From: DATFNI01 sp963712305
Lineage (GTDB): Bacteria > Bacteroidota > Rhodothermia > Balneolales > DATFMH01
DNA length: 64,000 nt
Assembly: GCA_963712305.1 (NCBI GenBank)
Contig: CAVQHI010000003.1
Coordinates: 62,001 to 126,000, forward strand
Reading direction: 5' to 3'
Below the pieces are notes generated by a model. It searched no databases and was not told the DNA's origin. It saw nothing but the letters and a program-made list of their open reading frames with translations. The position numbers and the translations under genes were made by a program. Positions 44,577-53,969 of this stretch are shown piece by piece (position 1 is the first letter of the stretch; each line of letters opens with the position of its first letter).

Positions 44577-45371
44577 ATGACCTACTTACAGGCGTTGATT
44601 CTTGGAATCATTGAAGGGCTTACTGAATTCCTTCCCATTTCATCTACAGGCCACATGATTATCGGTTCCTCTTTAATGGGGATCGCCGAAAATCCTTTCA
44701 CCAAAGCATTCACTGTTGCCATTCAGTTCGGTGCTATTCTCTCAGTCGTTGTGCTTTATTGGCGACGTTTCCTCCAATCCTTCCAATTCTACTGGAAACT
44801 GTTTATCGCCTTCCTGCCGGCCGCTATCGTGGGATTGTTATTTATTAAAACGATTGATTACCTGCTGGGCGATGTGCTTGTTGTTGCAACGACCTTATTC
44901 CTCGGTGGTTTCGTACTTATCTGGGTCGATTATTACTTCAAGGATTCCGAAGAACATGGCAAGACGGAAGTGAGTTATAAGAATTCACTGGTTGTTGGCT
45001 TATTTCAGTGTTTCTCTCTTGTACCCGGAGTTTCCAGATCAGCCGCTACTATCATTGGTGGACTCTTCGGCAAGCTGAACAAAAAAACAGCTGCAGAGTT
45101 TTCCTTTTTCCTGGCAGTGCCCACCATGTTTGCTGCCACCGGCTATAAAGTGCTTGAATTTTATATGAAAGGACCGGGTTTCCAGGGTCATGAAATTAGA
45201 TTATTAATACTGGGAAACGTTGTCGCTTTTATTGTGGCAATGCTTGCTATAAAATCGTTCATTACCTACCTGACCAGCCACGGGTTCAAAATCTTTGGAT
45301 ACTATCGCATCATCGTTGGTCTTACCATCATCATCTTACATCTTGCGGGCATAAATCTTGTAATGTTTTAA
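44577..45371 (+). CDS. uppP: Undecaprenyl-diphosphate phosphatase UppP (BacA)
   Basis: 264 residues, the usual length. The enzyme removes one phosphate from undecaprenyl diphosphate in the cytoplasmic membrane, recycling the lipid carrier for peptidoglycan and other envelope glycans; extra copies give bacitracin tolerance. Both family motifs are present: EGLTEFLPISSTGHMII near the N-terminus, and PGVSRSAATIIGG at about 145-157 with the catalytic serine and arginine. About seven to eight hydrophobic segments fill the rest. The ATG start gives the standard MTYLQALILGIIEG. It lies 117 bp after the small L7/L12-like gene, probably on its own promoter. Confidence 0.96.
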   Translation: MTYLQALILGIIEGLTEFLPISSTGHMIIGSSLMGIAENPFTKAFTVAIQFGAILSVVVLYWRRFLQSFQFYWKLFIAFLPAAIVGLLFIKTIDYLLGDVLVVATTLFLGGFVLIWVDYYFKDSEEHGKTEVSYKNSLVVGLFQCFSLVPGVSRSAATIIGGLFGKLNKKTAAEFSFFLAVPTMFAATGYKVLEFYMKGPGFQGHEIRLLILGNVVAFIVAMLAIKSFITYLTSHGFKIFGYYRIIVGLTIIILHLAGINLVMF

Positions 45372-45677
45372 TTCTTTGTTATTGCGAAGAGTCTCCCAAG
45401 TCGAGCAAAGTCTTTTCCTTTTATACCATTCTGAATTCATATTCTAAAGAGCATCCGTAATAATGTGTAGGAGACGCTGTGGCAATCTCGTAAACAGTAT
45501 AACGTGATCATGCCTGGTTACGCCTAATTTTCATCCAAAGGTAACGAGGAGTTAACACGTTATTAGGAAGACCGGCCCTATCTTCTTCTATATCGATATG
45601 TTAGTTAAATTGATCATGTGTCGCCCCAATATATTATGTTGTTGACACTACAATGATCTGTGGTAAAAAGGGAATTT
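45372..45677. repeat. Intergenic region with dispersed repeat and GAGTTAAC motif
   Basis: No gene is seen. Positions 45385-45500 are bounded by ATTGCGAAGAGTCTCCCAAG and GGAGACGCTGTGGCAATCTC, which are partly inverted copies (ATTGCGA... with ...GGCAAT, GTCTCC with GGAGAC) and have the look of a mobile intergenic repeat. GAGTTAACAC at 45549-45558 recurs in three other leaders of the window. AAAGGGA lies 5 nt before the ATG at 45678. Confidence 0.5.
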
Positions 45678-48465
45678 ATGAAAAAACTCCTCTTCGTAGT
45701 TACTATCGCATTTGTTATTAATGGATGTAAGCAAGAAAGCGATCAACACTGGGTAATCAGTGCACCTGCTGATTCCTCTATTACGCAAATTCACAGAGAC
45801 TCGATCTCGGTGATACCAAATGGTCGATTAATAACACCGATGGGGCATCAGATCACGGTAGCGCCACATCCGTATGGCCTTACACTTAGTCCCGACGGTT
45901 CGATAGCTGTCACTGCCAACTCCGGTGTACGACCCTTTTCGATTTCAGTAATTCATGATATAACAGGTCGTGATCCGAAGGTTATGCAGATACCGCCGGG
46001 GGCTAAGAATGACGAGGGAGTACTTGCCGCGGACTTCATGGGATTATCTATCACGCCGGACAACCAAACCGTTTATGTCGCAGGAGGAACCGAAAACAAA
46101 ATTTATATTTTCAATCTGAACACCGGGAAGAGAACCGGGGTCATTGATTGCGCAATGAAAGACGATAGTCATGATTACACCGATGGCTACATTGGTGATA
46201 TGGTTCTGAGCAAGGATGGTTCCCGTTTGTATGCCGTCGATCAGATTGGTTTTCGAATGATCATCGTGGATACCCATACCCAAAAGGTGATTGCCAATGT
46301 TCCCGTTGGGCGTTATCCATTCGGCATCACCTTATCACCAGATGGGACCCGGGCGTATGTTGCTAATGTCGGAATGTTCCAATATCAACTGGTAGGTGGC
46401 TTGAAGAAGGACAGTCTGGATAAAACCGGGCTTCGTTTCCCGGCTTTTGCCTACGGATCGAAAGAGATGAGAGAGGGAATTCACAATGATACATTAAATG
46501 TATTCGGACTCGGTGATCCTAATGCTCCTGAATCATTTTCAGTTTGGACTGTCAACGTACAAGACAGTGATCCACACGTTGTAGCTAAAATTAAGACCGG
46601 TGTTCTGGTTGGTCGAAAAATTAATGGAATCCCGGCAGTCGGCGGCTCAAGTCCCAATTCAGTTGTAGCAACTGGTGATTACGTGTTTGTGAGTAACGGT
46701 AACAACGATAACATCTCTGTGATATCAGCTAAAAAGGATACGGTTGTTACCACGATCAAGCTTACCCTGGATTCCAGGATTGATCATCTGAGAGGGATTA
46801 TACCGTTTGGCCTGTCCGTATCTCCTGACGGTAAAAGGTTGTATGTAGCCGAGTCCGGGATCAATGCCGTTGGTGTGATAGATATTCCAACAATGAAATT
46901 ACTCGGACATATTCCTGTTGGATGGTTTCCATCGAAACTCAGAGTTAGTCCGGACGGATCAAAGTTGATTGTAGCGAACGCCAAGGGTTTCGGCAGCGGT
47001 CCAAACGGCGGGCCCAATTTTCACATGGGACCAGAGGGCAGCTACATCGGGAATATTATGAAAGGCACCGTATCGGTATTCAATATTCCTTCCGATAGTC
47101 AGCTTGATAAACTTACGCAAAAGGTCGTTGAAAATAACTTCCGGTTTCGGAAAACAGATAATCCTGATTTCACGGATCGTAAAAACAATCCAATTCCACT
47201 ATATCCCGGCGAGAAAGTAAGTCCGATCAAATACATTGTTTTTGTTTCAAAGGAGAACCGGACCTACGATGAGGTATTTGGCCAGATCAAGAAGGGACGG
47301 GGAGACGCCTTGCTTGCCCGATACGGGGAACATGTCACTTTCGGCAATGATGACAGCACAAAAACAGTGACTGATGCAACCGTCATGCCGAATCACTTGG
47401 CATTGGCTCGCACGTTTGCCATATCCGACAACTTCTATACCGATTCTGATGTCTCCGCCGATGGCCATCGCTGGCTTGTCGACAACTATCCCAATGAGTG
47501 GATGGAAACCGGTGTGTGCTGCATCATACGGCGGGAAAAGAAATATGGATCCATATCTCAAAGGCTCCCGGAATGTTTGGCTTCGTGGGGGCATCCGCTT
47601 CCTACTATCCCGAGGATTATAATGAAGAGGGAGCCATGTGGGACCAGTTTATGCGGCATGATGTTCGTTTCTTCAACTTCGGGTTTAGTCTCGAGATGGC
47701 TCCGGGTTACGAGAAACAGGCCTTCAAATATACCGGCATTCGTTACCTGATCAATTACCCGGTTCCAGCCAGGCTGTGTTTAACAATAGCTCGCATATCT
47801 ACGCCACATTCAATACCGCCGTTCCTGACCAGTTTCGTTTTGCGATGTTCGAAAAAGAGTTCAACAAGCGATGGGCAGAATCTAACGATACGCTGCCGCA
47901 GGTCATGACCGTTTATCTTCCCAATGACCACGGTTCGGGTGAACGTCCTGGCGATGGTTATCCATTCAGGGAAAGTTACATGGCGGATAACGACCTCGCT
48001 CTTGGTCGACTTGTCGAGTTTCTCTCCCATACCCGTTACTGGAAAAATATGGCGATCATCGTAACAGAAGACGATCCACAAAGCGGAGTGGATCATATTG
48101 ATGCCCACAGAAGCATTCTCATGGTAATTTCTCCATGGGCTAAGAATGGGTACGTTGGTCACACCCATTACAGCTTCGGAAGCATCCACAAGACGATCTG
48201 GAATGTGCTTGGCGTTCCCTATCTCAACCAATATGATGCCAGTGCCACCGATCTTTCTGACATCTTTACCGATAAACCGGATTATGAACCCTACAACGCC
48301 TTGCCCGAAGATCCGCGAATCTTCGATCCACAAAAGGCTCTGACACCCATGGATGCGAAATTCGATTGGGAAGCCGTCAGAAACGCACCACCAGTTGATG
48401 ATCCTGCCGATATGGAAGCAGAACACCGCCGTGAGGATAAAAAGAAAAAAACGAACGATGATTAG
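45678..48465 (+). pseudogene. Beta-propeller phosphoesterase lipoprotein, frameshifted
   Basis: The ATG at 45678 gives a lipoprotein signal ending VINGC. An N-terminal seven-bladed YVTN-type propeller follows (about 40-480), with repeats such as YPFGITLSPDGTRAYVAN and IPVGWFPSKLRVSPDGSKL. The C-terminal half is a phosphoesterase (PF04185 type) domain beginning KYIVFVSKENRTYDEVFG. The domain is broken: frame 0 is lost near 47512, the sequence continues in a second frame (AASYGGKRNMDP), a third near 47555 (SKAPGMFGFVGASASYYPED), and back again near 47770 (HIYATFNTAVPDQF) to the stop at 48465. Three shifts within 260 bases could be decay or a locally poor assembly. If restored, it would be an exported hydrolase of unknown substrate. 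Confidence 0.82.
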
Positions 48466-48882
48466 TCATTTTAGAAAACACTCACGACTATAGCTTTCCC
48501 ACGTTTAATATGGAAATCCCTCTGCGGTTCTCCGTGAAAGCTTTGTGCTCTCTGTGTTATTTTAAAGTGACACCAAGAACCACAGAGCATCAACCGCTAA
48601 GGCACTTTATTTGATAGAAAAAGAGAGACTTATTCGTTAAAGATCAGAAAATCCACCGAGCTTTTTTCCGGTAAGCTAAAGTATGATCAGCACATAGCAT
48701 ATCGTTCTGTTCCATAACTTTGTTTTGAAAAGATCGTACAGCATATTTACCAGAAAATGGCTGTCCCTGATGACATAGGGTTGACACCGGCCAGCTATAT
48801 TTTACTTTATCCCAATATTTACAAGTTGATTTTTATAAGGTTTATCTAAATGGAGAATGTAATGGACTCGAGAGGCTAAAGC
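48466..48882. other. Intergenic region with CTCTGTG-type repeat
   Basis: 417 bases without a convincing gene. Positions 48525-48600 contain TCTGCGGTTCTCCGTG, CTCTCTGTGTTATTTT and, reversed, AACCACAGAGCATCAACCGC, similar to the segment in the P9/P10 spacer. No terminator with a T-run was recognised behind the phosphoesterase gene. Confidence 0.55.
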
Positions 48883-49526
48883 ATGAACTCCAATCAGTAT
48901 GATCCTGCAGGATTTGGATTCAGGGAATATAAGGCACCCCTCGATGACGCAAAAAGGGCAGCCTGATCTTCACCAACGGGGCTGCAATGGTGAGGGTTTT
49001 TGCTGATATCGCCTCGAGAGATCTGTATAGTGCATATTTTGATGGATTACTGCCAGAGATCAAATCCATGGATGGAACAGTTGCAATAGAGTATGCCTAT
49101 AACTTTCAGTTCAAAAAAGTACAAAGTCCAAGGGGAAAAATACTGTTGAATGGATCGATTCCATGGGAAATTGTTATGCTTGGATGGGTCTATGAAACGA
49201 CGTTTAATCTAAAAGAACTCAATCTTAGTCGACTTGATATTCATGCTGGAGTCAGAGATATGGAAATTATCCTCCCGGTTCCAACAGACAATATTCCCAT
49301 ACACATTTCAGGCGGCATTAGTTCGGTTACCATTTCCCGGCCTGCGGGAACTGAAATGCGAGTAGTGCTAAAGAACGGAGCAGAAGATCTTTCGATTGAT
49401 CATAAAAACTACGAAAAGACGGACAATAAAATTGAAAAGAATACCTCGCATTACGATCAGGTCTCGGAACGATATGACATACAGATCAGCGGGGGAGTAT
49501 CAAATATGAAATTCGACAGTTATTAA
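48883..49526 (+). CDS. Toast-rack-like (DUF4097/LiaF-type) protein, probable frameshift near the start
   Basis: The main frame from ATG 48987 encodes 179 residues rich in short beta-strands with repeated ISGGISSVTISRP and ISGGVSNMKFDS units, as in adhesin-like and toast-rack domains. Homologous sequence seems to begin earlier: ATG 48883 encodes MNSNQYDPAGFGFREYKAP and then stops, while the downstream frame is open from KKGSLIFTNGAAM. One more A in the A5 run near 48951-48955 would join them. The gene ends 17 bp before a DrrA-type ATPase gene and is probably part of that operon. Function unknown; such proteins often accompany ABC exporters or envelope-stress systems. If the frame is real as given, 48987 is the start. 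Confidence 0.6.
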
Positions 49527-49543
49527 CGCGGTACATTTAATTT

Positions 49544-50521
49544 ATGGAATCAACTTACGCTATCGAGGTACACAATCTCATAAAGGTTTACCAGGAGAAG
49601 ATACGGGCGCTTGATGGCATCAGCTTTTCGGTTGAAGCGGGTACGATTTTTGGATTGCTCGGACCAAATGGTGCGGGAAAGTCAACCACTGTGAAAATTC
49701 TTACCACACTCTCAAGTCCAACGTCGGGAGAAGCAAGCGTTGCAGGTCTGGATGTGGTAAAGCATCCCGGTAAAGTACGCGAAGTCATCGGTTGTGTCGC
49801 ACAGAAATCAGGCGTTGACCGGGAAGCCACTGGTCGTGAAAACCTGACGCTGCAAGGTCAGTTATACGGGATGGCCGGCAGTGAACTTAAACAACGCGTC
49901 GACGAATTACTGGATCGTTTTGGATTGACAGAAGCATCAAACCGGGTAACACGCACCTATTCCGGGGGGATGCAGCGAAAGCTGGATGTGGCCATGGGAC
50001 TGGTCCACCGCCCGCAGGTTTTGTTTCTCGATGAACCGACAACCGGACTCGATCCCAAAGCCCGGTCTGATCTGTGGGCAGAGATAGAAAATCTCGTCAA
50101 TGGTGAGCACATCACAATCCTGTTGACAACCCATTATCTGGAAGAAGCAGATCGTTTGGCCGAACGTCTTGCTATTATTGATAAGGGAAGAGTCGTTGTC
50201 GAAGGTACACCGGATGAGCTAAAGTCAGAACTTCGGGGTGATGCCATCCGTATTGAGCTGTCTGATGTTCAAACCGATGGGATCATTGAGAATCTTTTCA
50301 AACAGATTGCCGGTGTTCGGGATGTCGTAATCGAAGGACAACTGGTCCATGCCCGGGCCGATCATGGCGCCTCATCCGTACCGCCTATTCTCACAGCTCT
50401 GGAATCAGAAGGAGTGAAGGTCGCATCTGTAACTGTAGCCAGGCCCTCTTTGGATGATGTTTACCTCCGTTATACGGGACATGCTTATCATCATGAAGAG
50501 AAGAAGGAGGTGCTTAAATGA
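49544..50521 (+). CDS. ABC exporter ATP-binding protein (DrrA type)
   Basis: 325 residues. Walker A is GPNGAGKSTT (about 41-50), the signature YSGGMQRKLDVAMGL, Walker B LFLDEPTTGLDPKAR, the switch histidine TTHYLEEAD, and a C-terminal domain of about 95 residues of the DUF4162 kind. DrrA-type subunits energise ABC-2 permeases that export drugs, lipids or glycans. The stop overlaps the start of the permease gene by 4 bases (ATGA), indicating translational coupling. ATG start after a 17-bp gap from the toast-rack gene. The substrate cannot be told from sequence. Confidence 0.95.
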   Translation: MESTYAIEVHNLIKVYQEKIRALDGISFSVEAGTIFGLLGPNGAGKSTTVKILTTLSSPTSGEASVAGLDVVKHPGKVREVIGCVAQKSGVDREATGRENLTLQGQLYGMAGSELKQRVDELLDRFGLTEASNRVTRTYSGGMQRKLDVAMGLVHRPQVLFLDEPTTGLDPKARSDLWAEIENLVNGEHITILLTTHYLEEADRLAERLAIIDKGRVVVEGTPDELKSELRGDAIRIELSDVQTDGIIENLFKQIAGVRDVVIEGQLVHARADHGASSVPPILTALESEGVKVASVTVARPSLDDVYLRYTGHAYHHEEKKEVLK

Positions 50522-51294
50522 GAGAGAAGATCGTCCATTCATGGCATATCACGAAACGCCAGCTTCGAAATCTGATGCGGCAGCCATGGTACGTGGTTAT
50601 TACATTAGTTCAGCCCATCATATGGTTGCTTCTTTTCGGGGGACTATTCAAAAGTATAGCCAGTGTCCCCGGGTTTCATGCTAAATCGTACATCGATTTC
50701 CTGACGCCCGGCGTTGTGATTATGAGTGCCCTTTTCTCGAACGGATGGAGCGGCATGGGAGTCATCGACGATATGGATAGAGGAGTGATGGATCGTTTCC
50801 TGGTAACACCTGTCAGCAGAGGTGCGATTATCACGGGCCGTCTAGCACAACAGGGTGTTGTGACTATCGTTCAATCAGTCATCATCATAACTCTGGCATG
50901 GATTGTCGGTGCACATTTTCCAGGCGGATTAATAGGTGTATTCGTCCTTATTCTCAGCGCAATGGTCTTGGGCGGTGCGATAAGTTCACTTTCCATTGCG
51001 CTTGCGCTCTTGTTGCGCAAAGAAGAATCCGTCATTGCAGCATCCAACCTCATCCTGCTTCCCCTCACATTTCTATCGTCAGCTTTTATGCAGGAAAACC
51101 TTATTCCACATTGGATACGTGTGGCAGCGGGATTCAACCCGGTTGACTGGGCTGTAAATACGGGTCGGCAAGCCATCACAGCAGCAGTTGATCCGGCATA
51201 CATTTCAGTTCACGGATTATTGCTGGTACTGTTTATGATTACATGCGGATGGCTCGCGACCCGTGCATTTCGGAGCTATCAGCGGTCGGTATAA
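50518..51294 (+). CDS. ABC-2 type permease (DrrB type)
   Basis: 258 residues with about six membrane helices (clear ones at about 25-45, 60-80, 105-130, 140-165, 172-190 and 230-250). FLTPGVVIMSALFSNGWSGMG and DRGVMDRFLVTPVSR are typical of ABC-2 permeases of the daunorubicin-resistance type. It pairs with the ATPase encoded just upstream through the ATGA overlap, and the two would form a 2:2 inner-membrane exporter. GGAGGTG lies inside the end of the upstream gene and can act as ribosome-binding site. The operon ends here; a hairpin (51319-51334) follows. Confidence 0.95.
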   Translation: MREKIVHSWHITKRQLRNLMRQPWYVVITLVQPIIWLLLFGGLFKSIASVPGFHAKSYIDFLTPGVVIMSALFSNGWSGMGVIDDMDRGVMDRFLVTPVSRGAIITGRLAQQGVVTIVQSVIIITLAWIVGAHFPGGLIGVFVLILSAMVLGGAISSLSIALALLLRKEESVIAASNLILLPLTFLSSAFMQENLIPHWIRVAAGFNPVDWAVNTGRQAITAAVDPAYISVHGLLLVLFMITCGWLATRAFRSYQRSV

Positions 51295-51654
51295 AAGCCG
51301 TGGATCAATAAGAAAACTCCTCCCTTGAGGGAGGTGTAGGAGGGTGTTTAACGGTCGTATTTATTGTAAATCGCGTCCTTTTTATAACCTATGCCAACAA
51401 CTGTAAACTCTCATCGAATTTAAAAAAAAGTGTTCTGTCAACCATAAAATGAGAGGTGAGAAGTTGCCCCAAAAAGTGCATAAAAAAGGGGGATTTTCTC
51501 CGTGGTTATTCTCCCCCAGGGATCCATTCGGGAGAGTAGGGTGCAGGAGGATGTCATCCGGTTGGTGCATATATAACGATCAGTTTTTTTAAAACACTGA
51601 GTTAACACCCCTATAGTCCCATCAAGGGACTTGACCCCAGCTTTATTAATATTT
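51295..51654. other. Intergenic region with G/C-rich hairpins and first copy of a direct repeat
   Basis: No gene is seen. CCTCCC-TTGA-GGGAGG at 51319-51334 is a hairpin behind the ABC-2 permease gene, followed by GGTGTAGGAGGGTG. A second G-rich stretch lies at 51510-51550. The end, from 51592, is the left copy of the direct repeat described separately, including a hairpin AGTCCC/GGGACT at 51615-51631. Confidence 0.6.
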
Positions 51655-51657
51655 CTA
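51592..51657. repeat. Direct repeat, left copy, flanking the YedK block
   Basis: About 66 bases that match 52798-52863 at roughly 80% by eye, with a perfect 24-base core starting AAACACTGAGTTAACACC and a shared end AATATTTCTA. The right copy is the leader of the VOC gene at 52864. The block between the copies (51658-52797) holds the SOS-associated peptidase and a small gene on the opposite strand. The left copy overlaps the small gene's stop codon. Confidence 0.8.
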
Positions 51658-51905
51658 CCAGTACATTGTGAGCGTGTCATATATGATATCAAAGTACCTG
51701 CCATCAACAGTGACAAACACAAAATGAAGGTATATAACTGACCCACTTTATCTGTATATGACTTGCATACTCTCTTGATCTTAAGCACGACTCCATTGTG
51801 CAGTTTAAACTTGATGGGTGTGATACGCTTTGGGAACTTCCCATTGTCATCAAAACCAGCATAGACAGCGATTACATTGATTCTGTCATCCTTTGCATGT
51901 TGCAT
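51655..51905 (-). pseudogene. Small conserved-looking protein, frameshifted
   Basis: From ATG 51905 the frame encodes KDDRINVIAVYAGFDDNGKF and PKRITPIKFKLHNGVVLKIK, then RVCKSYTDKVGQLYTF. After about 51730 the sensible sequence continues in the next frame as HFVFVTVDGRYFDIIYDTL and TMYW, then a stop at 51655-51657. One missing base would restore a protein of about 83 residues. The open frame as given runs on to 51438 but with no protein-like character. It lies 71 bp downstream of the yedK-like gene on the same strand, so the two may form an operon. I do not recognise the family with confidence; the basic beta-rich pattern is like small proteins found next to DNA-repair genes. Confidence 0.5.
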
Positions 51906-51976
51906 ATCTCAAGTCCCTTATTCAGAGTGGGACTTTCAACAAATACATGTATCACACTTATTGCCAATATTTGGAG

Positions 51977-52663
51977 TCAACCAACCTTCTTAATCAAATC
52001 AGGACTATTATTCTGTATGGAATTGACCTTTTTTGAAATGATGTATTCTGTTATTTCAGATGCTGGATAAGATACCAACAGTTCTTGCAGTGCATCAGTA
52101 TCATTATTGTTGGGTTTTAACCAGAAATCAAATTCTTCAGGGTGTAGAAACACAGGCATTCTTGGGTGTAACCAATCCATCTCTTTATTGGCATTGGTCA
52201 CAATGATTGAAAAGCTCCACAAATCATGACCATCATCTTTTGATACCCATCTGTCATATACACCTGCAGCAGTCATAACAGGCTGATCTTTGAATCTTAC
52301 TAGGTGAGGTTTCTTTTCACCAGTTTGATTCCATTCAATGTAACCAGACATAGGTACCAGGCAACGTTGACTCTTGAATGGTTTTCTGTAGGATGGCTTA
52401 TTTACAATCTCTTCTGCTTTGGCATTAAATGTGTTGTAGCCGGTATTCTCAGTCTTTGACCAAAAGGGAATCAGTTTCCATTGGAACGCATTTAATACAC
52501 GCTGACCATTGTGATGATTCTCGAAAACAACAGGTAACCGGTGAGTAGGTGCAGCATTATAATTAGGTTTTATTTCTTCAATTGCAGTGAGATCCAGATT
52601 ATACAGACCCATTAAAAATTTCACATCTGTTGCTTCATCAAAAATTGTATATCTGCCACACAT
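51977..52663 (-). CDS. SOS response-associated peptidase / abasic-site-shielding protein (YedK/HMCES family)
   Basis: 228 residues. Known members bind abasic sites in single-stranded DNA at stalled forks and form a thiazolidine crosslink through Cys2. All key positions are present: Cys2 (MCGRYT), Asn36 (NYNAAPT), Asn80 (FNAKAEE), Glu110 (PMSGYIEW) and His166 (WLHPRMPVF). ATG start; the initiator methionine must be removed to expose Cys2, which the MCG context allows. The gene and a small gene behind it are flanked by 66-bp direct repeats, suggesting that the block came in by recombination. I see no clear LexA box upstream. Confidence 0.95.
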   Translation of the reverse strand: MCGRYTIFDEATDVKFLMGLYNLDLTAIEEIKPNYNAAPTHRLPVVFENHHNGQRVLNAFQWKLIPFWSKTENTGYNTFNAKAEEIVNKPSYRKPFKSQRCLVPMSGYIEWNQTGEKKPHLVRFKDQPVMTAAGVYDRWVSKDDGHDLWSFSIIVTNANKEMDWLHPRMPVFLHPEEFDFWLKPNNNDTDALQELLVSYPASEITEYIISKKVNSIQNNSPDLIKKVG

Positions 52664-52797
52664 AATTTTTATATAGACTGTTTAATAGTGTCGGGAAATA
52701 ATAAAATTAATGAAATATGAAAGAGATAAAAGCACACTTTCACGGGGATGTTGAATGTGAACACTGTAGACATTTTAACCATGTTAATTCTCATTTG

Positions 52798-52863
52798 AAA
52801 CACTGAGTTAACACCCCTATATCTCGCTTCAAGAGGACTTTACCCATATTTATCAATATTTCT
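52798..52863. repeat. Direct repeat, right copy, leader of the VOC gene
   Basis: Right copy of the repeat at 51592-51657. It ends directly at the ATG of the VOC gene (52864). Words of the form GAGTTAACRC, at 52805 here and 51599 in the left copy, also occur in the leaders at 44192 and 45549. Confidence 0.78.
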
Positions 52864-53246
52864 ATGCGAATCGATCATCTTGCCATATGGGTTTCAGATC
52901 TTGATGGAATGAAAGAATTCTATCAGACATATTTTGAAGTGGAAGCGGGCCCATGTATACTAATCCCGAAAAAAACTGTACTTCCCATTTTCTTTATTTT
53001 ATAGATTCATTGACCAGGTTGGAATTGATGCACAATCCGGAAATAAAGTATCATTCAGGAGAAAACATGATTGGATTAGCACATTTTTCAATATCGGTCG
53101 GAGGGAAAGAGAAAGTGGATACGCTCACGAATGAACTCAGAAAAAATTCGTTTGAAATTGTTAGTGAACCCAGAACAACGGGTGATGGATATTACGAGAG
53201 CGTTGTTCTCGATCCAGAAGGCAACTATGTGGAGATCACAGCATGA
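52864..53246 (+). pseudogene. VOC (glyoxalase/bleomycin-resistance) family protein, one-base frameshift
   Basis: ATG 52864 encodes MRIDHLAIWVSDLDGMKEFY and QTYFEVEAG, the typical first beta-alpha-beta unit with a metal-site histidine (H5). Near 52945-52950 (GCGGGCCCATG) the frame is lost; the rest (YTNPEKNCTSHFLYFIDS, RLELMHNPEI, GLAHFSISVGG, DPEGNYVEIT) is in the frame of ATG 52953. One missing base in the G3C3 run explains this, since 383 bases are not a multiple of three. Restored length is about 127 residues, normal for the family. The stop overlaps the HAD gene by ATGA. A sequencing error is quite likely; otherwise the protein would start at 52953 without its first strand. Confidence 0.8.
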
Positions 53247-53863
53247 ATAATTCTAAAATAACAACTGTAGTTTTTGATTTTGGTGGAGTCCTTATTGACT
53301 GGAATCCGAGGCATCTGTACCGAAAGTTATTTCAGTCTGATCAGGAGGTTGAATGGTTTCTGGAAAATGTATGTACCTCCGAATGGAATGTGATGCAGGA
53401 TGCCGGCCGGCCGTTCGAAATTGCAATCGATGAACGGAAAGAAAAATATCCATCCTACTCTAAGGAAATTGAGGCTTACTTCCACAGGTGGCGGGAGATG
53501 GTGACAGGCGAAATTCAGGGATCTAAAGAAGTGCTCATATCTCTAAAATCTTCTGGATATAATGTTTACGGTCTGACCAATTGGTCTGATCAAACGTTCT
53601 CTATAATACCCGAAGAATTCGATATTCTGAATTTTCTCGACGGGGTTGTAGTCTCCGGCAAAGAGGGGGTTGTTAAACCGGATCCGGACATCTATCAGTT
53701 ACTCATCGATCGGTATGATATCGATCCTGCATCATCAGTCTTTATCGATGATAGCAAATCAAATATTGATGTAGCCCAGTCACTTGGATTTCATACGATT
53801 CATTTTAAATCCAGTGATCAGATGAAATCCGAATTGAATGATCTTGGTGTCCGGGTAGATTGA
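53243..53863 (+). CDS. HAD-superfamily hydrolase (YihX/epoxide-hydrolase N-terminal-like)
   Basis: 206 residues. Motif I is VVFDFGGVLIDWN with the nucleophilic aspartate, motif II is the threonine in GLTNWSD, motif III the lysine in GKEGVVKPDPDIY, and motif IV VFIDDSKSNIDVA. The cap is a small helical bundle (about 20-85). Such enzymes are usually phosphatases for small sugar phosphates or nucleotides; the substrate is unknown. It is translationally coupled to the VOC gene by a 4-base overlap, which argues that the VOC gene is expressed and functional. Confidence 0.93.
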   Translation: MNNSKITTVVFDFGGVLIDWNPRHLYRKLFQSDQEVEWFLENVCTSEWNVMQDAGRPFEIAIDERKEKYPSYSKEIEAYFHRWREMVTGEIQGSKEVLISLKSSGYNVYGLTNWSDQTFSIIPEEFDILNFLDGVVVSGKEGVVKPDPDIYQLLIDRYDIDPASSVFIDDSKSNIDVAQSLGFHTIHFKSSDQMKSELNDLGVRVD

Positions 53864-53969
53864 GCTTATAAATCCTGGAAATCAACTAATATCACGCAGA
53901 CCAATGATCTTTCCATCCTTAAATTTGAATATTTATTTACCATTATATTATAAATAATCAATGGGATAA

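Noticed and set aside
47755..48426. Antisense open frame of 223 codons opposite the phosphoesterase gene
   Set aside because: The plus strand carries clear phosphoesterase sequence; the antisense frame follows from its codon use.
51438..51905. Gene of 155 residues on the minus strand
   Set aside because: Only the first 58 or so residues are protein-like; sensible sequence then continues in another frame to a stop at 51655, so a shorter frameshifted gene is a better reading.
52864..53246. Programmed frameshifting in the VOC gene
   Set aside because: There is no slippery heptamer or stimulating structure at 52945-52952; a missing base in a G/C run is simpler.
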